Made by a program: the position numbers and the translations under genes. The notes under the pieces were generated by a model. That model did no database searches. It saw only the letters and a program-made list of their open reading frames with translations, and was not told the DNA's origin. Of a DNA stretch of 40,756 nt, positions 29,657 through 40,500 are shown piece after piece; position 1 is the stretch's first letter; every line of letters starts with the position of its first letter. Origin of the DNA: a virus; IMG/VR virus record IMGVR_UViG_3300044613_000335, positions 1 to 40,756 of that record; one strand, 5' to 3'.

Positions 29657-29750
29657 TTGTTGTGTGCAGCGTGTTAGTAGCAGCCAGCCCGCGTGCCAGC
29701 GCTGCTGCACACCTAGCGCTGCCAGCCCGCTGCGTGTGCCGTGTCGCTGC

Positions 29751-30111
29751 GTTTAAACGATAAGTGATTGAGTGCGGGGTCATTTGACCCCAGCATTGTT
29801 AAAATCGCTGCGTGTGTGTATGTGTGTATCCACACACATAACTTTGCTAGCCCTGAAAAACCGGGGCTGACCAGCACTTTTGCCCCATTTGGGGGCAATT
29901 ACGCTGCCTACGGAAAAAAAGTTTAAACATTTGTGTCCAATTACATGCCATTGGACACCTATTAGTAAGTGAAAGGCGTAATCTATGCAGCCTTTCACGC
30001 GTAAGCAGGAAACCCCAGTAGGGTTTCCCTAGGCATACCCCTAACCTACGGCTTACGCCTTCGGTTAGGTATGTGAGTTCTTAGCCCAAGACTCACCACA
30101 ATCGGTCTTGG
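29751..30111 (+). promoter_or_regulatory. Run of about nine inverted repeats before the terminase gene
   Basis: Perfect or nearly perfect stems occur back to back: GGGGTCA/TGACCCC (29776-29791), TATGTGTGT/ACACACATA (29819-29840), AGCCC/GGGCT (29849-29868), TTGCCCC/GGGGCAA (29880-29898), GTGTCCAAT/ATTGGACAC (29933-29958), GTGAAAGGC/GCCTTTCAC (29969-29998), GGAAACCC/GGGTTTCC (30008-30028), CCTAACC/GGTTAGG with an inner GGC/GCC (30040-30069), and CCAAGAC/GTCTTGG (30086-30111). GTTTAAAC copies at 29751 and 29921 are within or at the border. It could be a structured leader RNA, a packaging site or an origin. Confidence 0.65.
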
Positions 30112-30120
30112 AGAAACGCT

Positions 30121-31986
30121 ATGGAACGAAAACGCACGACTTCTGCTTCGCATGTTTCAGATGCTGTAAAGAAGCAAATCATTGATTTTTTAATGCAGGG
30201 ATACTCAGTCCAAAAGGCATGTGATGCAGTAGGTAGAAGTATCAAAACCTATGAGTATTACCGTAAGACTGACCCCGACTTTGCCCTAGCAATAGACAAG
30301 ATACGGTCTATGACCGCAAGGGGTGAAATGGGTGGTCCGACCCAAGAGGTCCCGCCCTTTCCTGAATTTTCCAAGAAGTATCTTGGCACAGAGGTCTTTA
30401 CGCACCAGCGACATTGGATTGACTTACTAGAGGGTCGAGTTCCGCAGGAAGTCCACCCATCTATAATTTATGAACCGGGTGCGCCTGATTTACTTATTGT
30501 AAATACCCCACCTGAGCATGCCAAGAGTACGACCATTACGGTCAACTATGCGGTTTATCGTATTTGCCAAAATCCGAACATCCGTATAATGATTGTTTCT
30601 AAGACTCAGGCAATGGCTCAGAAGTTCCTTTTATCTATTAAGAACCGTTTGACTCACCCTAGGTATCAAGACCTTCATCTAGCCTTTGGACCTGCTGGTG
30701 GTTTTGAAAAGAACTCAGACTCTTGGAAACAAGACTTGATTTATCTTTCTGCTGATGCCCGTGACTCAGGTGAAAAAGACCCTACCGTTCAGGCTATCGG
30801 TATCCGTGGTCACATCTACGGTTCCCGTGCAGATTTAATTATCATGGATGACTGTGTTGACCACACCAACGCCCATGAATACGAAAAACAAATTGACTGG
30901 ATACAGTCCGAAGTTATGTCCCGTATTGATAATGACGGGGGTAAACTTCTAGTTGTAGGCACTCGCCTTAGACCTAAGGACTTGTATTCAGAACTCAGGG
31001 ACCCTATGAGATACCCTGATGAAACTTCTCCTTGGACTTACTTTGCTCAGCCTGCGGTATTGGAATTTGCCGATAACTCAAAGGACTGGGTAACTCTATG
31101 GGCAAAGACAAACATGCCCCCAGTATCAGGTAAAGGCGTACCTGATGAAAATGGATTTTACGATAAATGGACTGGTGAAGCCTTATCCAAAAAGCGTGGG
31201 CGTATGTCCCCAAATCTTTGGGCAATGGTTTACCAACAACAGCAAGTACATGAGGACTCAGCCTTTCCTTCGGATGCTGTTAAAGGTGTAATTAACGCAG
31301 GTCGCAACATTGGCAGAATACCTAAGGGTATGCCAAATGTTAGACCCCACGGTATGGATGGCTTAATTGTCGTTGCAGGTTTTGACCCAGCAGGTGCTGG
31401 ATACTCTGCTGCCGTTGCTATTGGTTTAGACATCTCAACCCAAAAGAGATACTTACTAGATGTATCCAATGTGGCAGGTATGTTACCTGATGAGATTAGA
31501 AGTTTGATTAAAGACTGGACAGATAAGTACAACATCTCCGAGTGGCGAATTGAAAAGAACGCTTTTCAAACAATGCTTACTCAGGACCGTGAAGTACGAG
31601 AATACCTTTCGTCAAGGGGTGCGGTTCTACGGGAACATCACACAGGACAAAATAAATGGGACACCGATTTCGGAGTCGCTTCTTTGACGACCTTATTCCA
31701 CGGACACGCAGAGGGTAATGCTCTTATTGAGTTTCCTTCTACTCACGCTTCTGAGGGATTAAAGGCTTTGATAGAGCAGTTGGTTACTTGGTATCCCGAC
31801 TCTCCTAAGTCACAAAAGAAAGACTGCGTGATGGCATTTTGGTTTGCAGAACTTGCATGCCGTGACCGCCTTGCATCAGCAAATAACTTTGCTCGTTCGC
31901 ATAGTCGGCAAAACATGTTCCACACACGATACGACCAAAGTAACCAAATAAACATTTCACTAGATGAACTGCTTTATACAAACTAA
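30121..31986 (+). CDS. terL: Terminase large subunit with N-terminal HTH domain
   Basis: A 621-residue packaging motor. Residues about 10-55 form a helix-turn-helix-like segment (QGYSVQKACDAVGRSIKTYE) resembling small-terminase or resolvase HTH domains. Walker A is TPPEHAKSTT (129-138), Walker B ADLIIMDD (237-244), and VVGTRLRPKD (278-287) fits the coupling motif. The nuclease domain has AGFDPAGAG with Asp422 and WRIEKNAF with Glu478. No separate small terminase was found near, so the fused HTH may recognise the packaging site. The gene follows the hairpin array at 10 nt and has a GGAG ribosome site. Confidence 0.9.
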   Translation: MERKRTTSASHVSDAVKKQIIDFLMQGYSVQKACDAVGRSIKTYEYYRKTDPDFALAIDKIRSMTARGEMGGPTQEVPPFPEFSKKYLGTEVFTHQRHWIDLLEGRVPQEVHPSIIYEPGAPDLLIVNTPPEHAKSTTITVNYAVYRICQNPNIRIMIVSKTQAMAQKFLLSIKNRLTHPRYQDLHLAFGPAGGFEKNSDSWKQDLIYLSADARDSGEKDPTVQAIGIRGHIYGSRADLIIMDDCVDHTNAHEYEKQIDWIQSEVMSRIDNDGGKLLVVGTRLRPKDLYSELRDPMRYPDETSPWTYFAQPAVLEFADNSKDWVTLWAKTNMPPVSGKGVPDENGFYDKWTGEALSKKRGRMSPNLWAMVYQQQQVHEDSAFPSDAVKGVINAGRNIGRIPKGMPNVRPHGMDGLIVVAGFDPAGAGYSAAVAIGLDISTQKRYLLDVSNVAGMLPDEIRSLIKDWTDKYNISEWRIEKNAFQTMLTQDREVREYLSSRGAVLREHHTGQNKWDTDFGVASLTTLFHGHAEGNALIEFPSTHASEGLKALIEQLVTWYPDSPKSQKKDCVMAFWFAELACRDRLASANNFARSHSRQNMFHTRYDQSNQINISLDELLYTN

Positions 31987-32001
31987 ACGAAAGAGGTGAG
32001 C

Positions 32002-33816
32002 ATGGCGCTTTCCATTGAGGAAATCACTAGCGGGTTTGACCGTTATCGCCGTGCATACGCCGAACGCGATACACGCATGTACAATGTGCTTCTTGTACGC
32101 CAAGGCAAGATGCGAGATGTTTTCCCTGACCTATTTCCTGACGGTCCATTTGAAAACCCTATTGTTGCAAACATGGTGGACATTGCAGCCCGTGACTTAT
32201 CAGAAGTCATTGCACCACTACCAGCATTTAATTGTAATTCAACAACAATGGTTTCAGAGGCAGCACGCAAGAAGGCTGATAAGCGTGGAGAAATTGTTAA
32301 CGGTTATGTTGACTTCTCTAACCTACAAGCACAGATGTTTACCGCTGCTGACCGTTATGTAACTTATGGATTTGTTCCGGCACAGGTAGAGATTGATGAA
32401 AAGAACAAGATGCCACGCATCCGTTTCTTTGACTCTATTGGTTCATACCCAGTCATTGACCGTTTTGGTCGGGTAGTTAAGTTCTACCAACGCATTATGA
32501 AGCCAACTACTGAACTTATGGGTCAATACCCTGAGTTGGCTAACTTGATTTATTCTAAAGATAATCCGTCAGACATAACAGAGATTGTCCGTTATCACGA
32601 CAAAGACCAAGATGTTTTATTTATTCCAAACCGTAGCAACTTAATCCTTGACCGTGCAGTAAATCCAATCGGTGAAGTAATGATTAGGATTGTTCAACGA
32701 CCATCTATTGACGAACAATCCCGTGGTCAATTTGATGATGTGCTAGCAGTTCAAGTTGCTAAAGCACGCTACGCCTTGCTTTCCCTAGAGGCAGCAACCA
32801 AGGCGGTTCAAGCACCTATTGCTATGCCTACGGATGTACAGGAGTTGGCTCTTGGACCTGATGCAATTATGCGCTCACAGAAGCCTAATGAAATTCGTAG
32901 AGTCCCACTTGAAATACCAGCAGGCGCTTTTGCTCAGCAGGGAGTTCTTGAACAAGAACTGCGTTTAGGTTCTCGTTATCCTGAAAGCCGTACAGGCAAC
33001 CTTGATGCTTCAATCGTTACAGGTCGTGGAGTTCAGGCTCTTATGTCGGGCTTTGATACACAAATCAAGACTGCACACTCTATGTTTGCCCGCGCTTTTG
33101 TTGAACTTGTTGGCATTTGCTTCAAGGTTGACGAAGTTGTTTTTGGTAATGTTGAAAAAGAATTAAAGGGTAACTACCACGGAACCCCTTACTCAATTAA
33201 GTACAAGCCACTCCGCGACATTGATGGTGACCACACCGTAGATGTTCAATACGGATTGATGGCAGGACTTGACCCTAACCGTGCTTTGGTATTTGGTTTG
33301 CAGGCTCGCGGTGATAAATTGATTTCACGCGACTTCCTTCGCAGACAAATGCCATTTTCATTTAATGCTACCCAAGAGGAAGCAAAGGTTGATACTGAGG
33401 AATTGCGTGATGCAATGAAGCAAGCGATTGCTTCTTATGCACAAGCAATCCCAGCACTTGCATCCCAAGGTCAAGACCCTAGTGAAATTTTAGTTGCTTT
33501 ATCAGCGGTGATTAACGCTCGTCAAAAGGGAACTTCTATTGAAGTTGCTGTGGCTGATGCGTTTAAACAACCTGAGGTTCCCACACCTGCGGGCGTAACT
33601 CCTGAAACAGTAAGTCCTGATGGCATGCCAGTTGAGGGTCCCGCAGGTGCTGGGCAACTCCCTGCTGGATTAAGTCCAACTGGTCGGATGGTAGGCACGG
33701 CTGCGGGTCAAATCGCACCGGGTGGTCGCCCTGATGTTCAGTCACTTTTAGCAAGTCTAACTCAACAAGGAGAGCCTAATTTACAGGCTAGCCTAATTCG
33801 GCGAGTACCAGCGTAA
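32002..33816 (+). CDS. Portal protein
   Basis: A 604-residue protein directly after the terminase. It has the typical layout of long portal proteins: helical N-terminal clip region (residues 1-110), a beta-rich wing (about 140-270), and stem helices with PIAMPTDVQELALGPDAIM, EIPAGAFAQQGVLEQEL and GNLDASIVTGRGVQALMSG. The C-terminal 80 residues are Pro/Gly/Ala-rich and likely disordered. It forms the dodecameric DNA channel at one capsid vertex. The ATG at 32002 is preferred to a GTG two codons upstream that overlaps the ribosome site. One GTTTAAAC copy lies in the Phe-Lys phase. Confidence 0.85.
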   Translation: MALSIEEITSGFDRYRRAYAERDTRMYNVLLVRQGKMRDVFPDLFPDGPFENPIVANMVDIAARDLSEVIAPLPAFNCNSTTMVSEAARKKADKRGEIVNGYVDFSNLQAQMFTAADRYVTYGFVPAQVEIDEKNKMPRIRFFDSIGSYPVIDRFGRVVKFYQRIMKPTTELMGQYPELANLIYSKDNPSDITEIVRYHDKDQDVLFIPNRSNLILDRAVNPIGEVMIRIVQRPSIDEQSRGQFDDVLAVQVAKARYALLSLEAATKAVQAPIAMPTDVQELALGPDAIMRSQKPNEIRRVPLEIPAGAFAQQGVLEQELRLGSRYPESRTGNLDASIVTGRGVQALMSGFDTQIKTAHSMFARAFVELVGICFKVDEVVFGNVEKELKGNYHGTPYSIKYKPLRDIDGDHTVDVQYGLMAGLDPNRALVFGLQARGDKLISRDFLRRQMPFSFNATQEEAKVDTEELRDAMKQAIASYAQAIPALASQGQDPSEILVALSAVINARQKGTSIEVAVADAFKQPEVPTPAGVTPETVSPDGMPVEGPAGAGQLPAGLSPTGRMVGTAAGQIAPGGRPDVQSLLASLTQQGEPNLQASLIRRVPA

Positions 33817-33829
33817 AGGGGGTGAATAA

Positions 33830-33991
33830 ATGAAGGGATACAGCAAGAAGCCAGCGAACCAAGGTTCAGCAGGTAAGGCTAATGTACAAAAGCCACGCGT
33901 AGATGGCACTCCAAAAAAGGGCAATCCTAAAGGCGGTATGGTTTTTCTTAGCAAGCAACCAAAGGGAACCCGCGGTTCCAAGAACAAGTAA
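33830..33991 (+). CDS. Tiny basic protein, unknown
   Basis: A 53-residue Lys/Gly-rich protein (MKGYSKKPANQGSAGKANVQ at the start) preceded by AAAGGGGGTG. It resembles the basic small proteins of the head module by composition. It lies between portal and the next gene. A role in DNA condensation or packaging is inference. Confidence 0.6.
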   Translation: MKGYSKKPANQGSAGKANVQKPRVDGTPKKGNPKGGMVFLSKQPKGTRGSKNK

Positions 33992-34096
33992 GAACTTCAT
34001 TGATGCAGCCTGAGTACGCTGTTTAAAAAAAACTACTCATAAATTTAAAAGATGCACTTTAGATACGCTCTTAAAGCGAAATGAAAGCAGGATAAA

Positions 34097-34570
34097 ATGG
34101 CAGACCAGCGCGGTGGATACAGGAAACCGACCAACCCTGCACCAGTTTCAGGACCCGGTGCGCTCTCTCAAAGAACGGATGGACAACCTGCGCGATACGC
34201 AGCAGGCATGGCTTATGGTGAGGGACAAGATTTCTATGAACTTCAAACCCAAGCACCCATGAGTAATGGACAGTCCGCCCCTGCATCTTTACCATTAAAT
34301 CAAGGTTCTGCCTTAGCAGGTTATGCTAAACCAGTTACACCTTTAGACCAACCAACTCAATACCCTGAGGAACCAGTTACTACTGGTATCCCATCAGGTG
34401 CTGGTGCAGGTCCGGAAGTATTAACTTCCCCAGCAATGATTGCTGCTCAGAACTCTGAGGATGTTGCAAGACTTATGGCTGTGTTGCCAGTCTATGCACG
34501 CATTGCTGAGTCACCAAACGCATCAAACGCTATGCGTAACTTCTATCGCTATTTACGGAGTCAAGTTTAA
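34097..34570 (+). CDS. Phage protein of the portal region, function unknown
   Basis: A 157-residue protein beginning MADQRGGYRKPTNPAPVSGPG, with Gly/Pro/Gln/Ala-rich central sequence and a helical C-terminus (EDVARLMAVLPVYARIAESP). Its opening pattern is common in small proteins next to portals of aquatic and actinobacterial phages. It overlaps the giant protein's start by one base. It might be a chaperone or internal head component. Confidence 0.65.
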   Translation: MADQRGGYRKPTNPAPVSGPGALSQRTDGQPARYAAGMAYGEGQDFYELQTQAPMSNGQSAPASLPLNQGSALAGYAKPVTPLDQPTQYPEEPVTTGIPSGAGAGPEVLTSPAMIAAQNSEDVARLMAVLPVYARIAESPNASNAMRNFYRYLRSQV

Positions 34571-37500
34571 TGGCTTGGTATAACCGTATTGGCGACATTG
34601 CCAAAGGCGTTGTTAATTTTACAGGCATACCGGGCTTAGTTCACGACATTGCTACATCAGGGTCAAATGATGACCCATGGTATGTAGATGCCGTTAATGT
34701 TGCCAAAGGTGTTGTTAAAGTCGGAACTACGCCAGTTCGTGGTGCAGTTAAGGGACTCTTTGCGCTTGGCGAAGCATCTTATGAATTAGGTGGTCAAGCC
34801 CGTGAAGCAGTTGTACAAAAAGGACTTGAACTTCCTTTTATGTATAACCGATACAAAAATCCCGGTGAAACATACGAACAATACCAACAGCGCGTAGCCG
34901 AAAACAAAGATGAAATTTCTATGGGTCAAGTTGCCCTATCTTTGTTTGGTCAGGGCAAGAACGCAGCAGAAAACTCAGGTTGGTTCCATGATTTTACTGA
35001 CCGTAATTTAAAATTTTTAGCAGCAGGATTTGATTTATTTAATCCTGAGGACAGAGAAGCAGCATTTAACGACCAGTTCATTGGTAAGTTTGCTAGCGGT
35101 TCTGTTGACTTTACTTCATCTATGACTATTGACCCATTGTTCTTTGCTGGGTTTGCAGGTAAAGGTTTAACTATTGCAGCCCGTGCGCCAATGGTAACCG
35201 CACTAGAAGGTGCAGGCAGAACAGGTGTTGCAGCACTTCCGGGTTCTTTAACTCGTAAAGTTTTTGGTAATTTTGCAATGACTAAAGAAGGCATGGATGA
35301 CCTATTAGGTCGTGCGCTTCAAGGCGAAGGTCGTGCAGTTGAGGACATTAAGTTCCTTGCACAAACTGATGCTAAAGGTCAGTATGGATACTGGTCTAAA
35401 AAGCGTGTTACACATCCTGACGCTATGGCTTATTTATTTGGTCGTGCAACTACTGACCAAGAAGTTGTTGATACCTTCCGTGCAGTAATGGGATTAGACA
35501 AGCAAGCAATGGCATCAATCGCAAAGGTTGATGATGAAGCAGCACTTGTTCTTGATAATCTAACAGATGTCCCAAAGCCTTATCGTGAAGCACTAAACGG
35601 ACAACTTGATGGTGATTTAATTGTTAACCCTGAATACAACCGTGCAGTTGGAACTTATTTAGATACTCTTGTTAAAGAGGATGACCGTTTCCGTATTGCA
35701 CTAGAAAAAGTTTCTACTGGTGGTAATGAGTTCCGTGGTGGAACTTTTGCCCGTGGACCACTTTCAGGTTATGCAAGAAAGCAAGCAGAGAAGTTAGCAA
35801 AGACTTTTGCTGACCCTGAAATTACAATGATACAAAAGACAAGCCTTCATCCAGCCGTTATGGTTGTTAATTACATGAAGGGCAAATCAGAATTTTTTAC
35901 TAAGTTTCGCCCAAGCGGTGTATTCCAAGTCAATGATGCTGACTCCTATGTGGAGATGAACGCATTTTTGCGTGAAGCCGTTGAACTATCAGGTGGAACA
36001 TTTGCAACTAAGGCTGGCGTTTATGCTGACCAGTATCTTGCAGCAGCCACCGAAGGTGAGCGTTTAAACATTATTAAGTTGGCAGAAAAAGATGCTTTGG
36101 GAATTATTGCCCCAAACATGAGCCAACAGCAGATTGAAAAACTTTATGCAATTTTTGATTACCGCCGTGCTAAGACATTAAAAGAACACAAAGACCGTGG
36201 CTTCTTGTCTATCTTTACAGAGAACGGTCCAGTAATTGCTAAGTTTCCACAGTTAGAGCGTGAGTCTGCAAACATTGTTATTGCAATGGACTTACGCCGA
36301 CTAAAGAACGGTATTGACTCATACGAAAGAGTGCTACCAAGCATCCTTTCAGGTATTGACCCAACGGAAATTGCCGTTCGTGGACAAAAGTTTATGAACA
36401 CCCTTGATAATGTTAACGACATTTTCAAGACATCTGTTCTTATGCGCTTAGGTTATACAGTTCGTAACCTTACAGAAGCACAACTATCTATGATGGCTAA
36501 GGCTTTTGCTCTACCATCCGCTGCTGCGGTTGGTGGACCTGAGGCTGTAAAGAGATTTTTAAACAATCGTAAGGCAGGATTTACTCGCCTTATTGATAAT
36601 GTTGAAGTTTTAGCAGGTCGTAAAGACGACATCAATGTTTTGCGTAATGAAGTTGCAAAACTTCAAGACATGCTTCGTGGTCTTGACCTTTCTCGTAAGG
36701 GTCTTGCAGGAGAAATCCGTACACGCATGGCAGACATTGAGCGTGGTGGCGAGCGCCTAATTGCTAATTACATTGCTGCTGAAAAGGCTAAAGGCAATCT
36801 AGTTGGTGTTGAGGAAGCAGCAGCGATTGTGCTACCTAAAGAACTTACAAGACTTCGTTCAGCCTTGGCAGAAGCAGAAGCAGTTACTTTGTATCATGGT
36901 TCAGCAGCAGATGAGTTTGCTTTTGACCCAACAAGACCGTTATCTGCTACACCATCAGCAGGAATTGCTGACCGTTATGCATCACAAGAATTTACTTTTG
37001 GGCTAGAACGCTACATCTCAGAAACTGGTCGCCCAGTTCCACTAAGAGTTGTAACTCGTAAAGGTCCACAGCGCCATCCGCAGTCAACATTTACCGCTGG
37101 ATACCGTGGCGCACACACAGCACCTGACCGCGAATTTGGTGCATCACTAGATAACATGGCTCGGATTTACCCTGAGGATGTTTATTCTCCTGATGCTGTT
37201 CGTATTTACGGTGTTGGTGGTCCTGATTGGCGTAACCTTGATAAAAAGGTTGCAGCACTTATTCAAGATTTTAAGGGTAATCCAAATCGTACAATTACGA
37301 TTTATCGTGCAGTACCAAAGGATGCACCCGCTGGCATCAATGTTGGTGACTGGGTAACACCACTTCGTGAATACGCTGACCTTCATGGTAAGGGTCGTTT
37401 TGGTGATGAGGCTTTTCGCATTGACGAAATGAAAGTCCGTGCAGGCGACATTTTTACTGATGGTAACTCTTGGTTTGAGTGGGGTTATGACCCACGCCCT

Positions 37501-40500
37501 GTTCGTAAGCCATACCCTGAAAAGTTAATTACAGCAGCAGCGCGTATGAAGTCAGACATGATTGGCGCATCCCGTGCTGGAAACATTGTTGAACTTCGTA
37601 AAGGCACAAGTAAAGGTTTTGTTAAGGTTGATGAGGATAGAATACGCAACCTTAATCCTAAAGAATTAGAGCGTGCAGTATTCCGTGTTCGCCGTGATGG
37701 TGGAAGCGTAGTTCCTGTTCGTGCTTATGGCGAAGCACTTTATCTCACTAAATGGTCAGACATCCCATTGGATGTTCGTAAAGAAGTATTTGGTGGAGAT
37801 GTAAAGGTTTGGCGTGCTTGGGTAAAGAGTAAGGGTTGGCAAGACCAAAACTCACCTTTATACAAATACCTTCGTGAAAACAATTTTGGTCGTGCAGTTG
37901 TAGGAGATGACCGCCGTGCAGGTGGAGTTTCACACATTATTCTACCTGAGGCAGTTGGTGAAGCAGGTCGTGGTCGTGAAGTTACTAAGTTAACTCGCGC
38001 TCAAATTGAAGCAGCACAAGCAGAAGCAGATGCTGCATTAGACATTGCCCAACCATTACAAGATACTAAAGAACGCCGTCTTGCTCGCACAATGTTACGC
38101 CGTAAAGAAAAGTCACGCCGTACTCGCCCAGCAGTTTCTCCTTACTATGATGATGAGAGCCTGCTTGCCATGATTAACAATGGCGTAGAGGATGCTGCTG
38201 CAAACATTGGTCGTTCATACGCAGAAGTAAATGCTCAACTTGATGACCTTATGGGTCGTTTAAACGCTCGTATTGGTCAAGCAGAACAAATGTCTGTTAA
38301 ATCAAAAGTTGGCTATGGAACATTTACTCACGAAGCAGGTGGACACTCTTACGAAGTTGATGAAGTATTTGAGAACGCATCATGGATGCTTGCTCGTACA
38401 TCATCTGAACAAACTTGGGGTAGCATCATTGGAAGCCAGCAAATGGCGTTCCTTGCAGGTCCGGGTTCTAGGTCAATGCGACCAGTTAAACCGGGCGACC
38501 CACGATACTTTGAAGCATGGGCTGGTGTATTAAACCTACACTTCCGCGACCCTGAAACGGGTGCTATGGACCCAGTAGTGCGCCGTGTTCTTGATGGCGA
38601 CAGCAATGATGAAATTTTAGGTTGGATGACTAGAAGCCTTGAAGGTCGTAAGTGGGCAAATAACACTTACACAGTTCCGGGCAAAGGTCTTGGATTTGGC
38701 GAACTAAAGCGTGGTGAACTAAACGACTATCTACTAACAAGAATTAGTGATACTCGTAATGCAGTTAAGACTTACATCCCTGATGAGGATACAGCGCTTA
38801 TGCTTAGTGCTGCTAAAGAGGATGGCAAGCCATTAACTGGTGGAGATGTAGAAGTCTTTTTACTTAACCGTTTTGGCGCACAACCTGAGAACTTACCTGA
38901 GATTAACGGTTTGCTTGTAACTACAAGTAAGGAATACCGTGACCAAGAGCGTGTGGTTGACTTGATTAACCGCCGTGTAATGCGTTTCTTGGGTTCACTT
39001 CCTGAGGATACTTTTGCTCGTCACCCATTGGTAAATGTTGTTTATCAAGAAAATGTTAAAAAGAACATTGATGGGATTGCACAGGCTAGAGGAACAGACA
39101 AACTTACAGGTGATGAAATTCGCCGTGCTGAGCGTGCTGCCCGTGAGGAAGCCCGCCGTGAAGTAGAGCGCACTTTGTTTACAATCGTTCGTAGAACTGG
39201 TGCATCATCAAGCCAAGTAATGCGCTTGTTATTCCCGTTCTATGCAGCCTATGAGAATACTCTTATGCGTTGGGGTGGCATTGTTGCCGAAAACCCACAA
39301 GTTGTAACTACCGCTGCTAGAACTATTGCCCAAATTGTTAATGGACAATTAGTGGTTGACCAAGAAGGTAACCGTGTTACTGATGCTAAACAACTTAGCG
39401 GAGATGGCATGGCTAATCTTGTAGTTCAAGTTCCTGATGCTTTTATCAAAGCATTGCCGGGTGAGTGGCAAGAAGTTGCTGAGAACGCGTTTAAACAAGT
39501 TCGTATTCCTCTATCAAGCCTTGATGTTATTACACAAGGTCAAGCAGGAAATCCGGGCTTTGGTCCTTACGCAGTATTCCCAACTTATTTAATCTTGCGC
39601 CAACGCCCTGAATTTGAGGAAGCGTTTAAACCGCTATTCCCAGCAGGTATGCCTACTAACGCAAGCGACATTTTCTTACCTAGCACAGTACGCCGTCTTA
39701 AAACCTTATGGTCTAAAGATGAGATGTATGTTCGTACCTTTAATCAAATGTTGCGTTATGAAACATACAACTACAACACAGGTAAGCGACAAGAACCACC
39801 AACAGTAGAGGAAGTTACCAGCAAGGTAAACAAGTTCTACATGCTTCGTTCTTTGTCTGCCATCTCTGCACCATTTGCTATTTCACCTGATGTAGATTTC
39901 TACCAACAGACTTTCCGCCAGTTCCAAAATCAATACACAGAACCCGGCGAAGCAGAGGCTAAGTTCTTTGAGATGTATCCTGACTTCTTTGAAGCCACAG
40001 TATCTCTTTCTAAGAACCCCGGTGGACTTGAAGCCAACCTAGATACCGTTCGTAACCTTCGTAAATTCAGCGGTCTAATGGCAACAGCAGAAGCAAAGGG
40101 TGAGCCTGAACTTATGGGATGGCTTGCTAATGACTTTGATGGTCAGTATGACTTCTCACAGGCTGCTTACCAATGGCAATACCGCACAGGTTCATACCCC
40201 GGTTCGGCTAACACCTACCGTCAGAACCGTAACCCAGCAGAACTTATTAGAGATGCTAACCTAAAGCGTGGCTGGACTGAGTATCGCAAAATACAAGATG
40301 TTATTGATGCCTTCAAAATTCAGAACGGTATCGGTAGTAATCGTGACCCATTGCTAGAGCAGTACAATAATGCTAAGCGCCAATGGCTTGATTACATGGG
40401 GCAAAACAACCCTGACTGGTATGCAGCGTACATGTCGCCTGACCGTGGCAAGTACATGAAGCGTGCTGATGTTCTTGAACAAGCGCTTCAAAACAAAGCA

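Larger units (their letters stand above)
29435..29750 (-). other. Leftward promoter region and C-rich CCTGC tract
   Basis: This stretch has no gene. From its left end it holds the leader and promoter of the leftward operon, an A/T run (29529-29551), a 7-bp hairpin CATCTCA/TGAGATG (29561-29567 and 29573-29579), and a GC-rich tract with repeated CCTGC (about 29585-29740). The tract's C-over-G bias on the plus strand is unlike the rest of the window. Confidence 0.6.
1629..39631. repeat. Dispersed palindrome GTTTAAAC, 56 exact copies
   Basis: Start positions: 1629, 1977, 5553, 5843, 6451, 6877, 7981, 8898, 13194, 15370, 16494, 17500, 19223, 20166, 20425, 20825, 21153, 21530, 21910, 22150, 22716, 22949, 23219, 23475, 23696, 23919, 24084, 24392, 24560, 25018, 25450, 25688, 26009, 26536, 26584, 26665, 26847, 27195, 27624, 27766, 27904, 28077, 28269, 28545, 28623, 28803, 28985, 29111, 29472, 29751, 29921, 33561, 36062, 38258, 39489, 39624. 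The eight bases are invariant and flanks vary. Coding copies read as Leu-Asn (27), Phe-Lys (14) or stop (5); 10 are intergenic. Copies were counted by eye and a few could be missed. Confidence 0.95.

Noticed and set aside
29568-29763. Cys/Pro-rich or Arg/Gln-rich open frames in the CCTGC tract
   Set aside because: Several frames are open on both strands because of the repeat composition; none has a good ribosome site or recognisable protein pattern.
20166-29928. CRISPR array
   Set aside because: The repeated unit is only 8 bp, spacing is irregular and most copies are in genes; there are no cas genes. The Cas4-like nuclease fits a phage recombination role.
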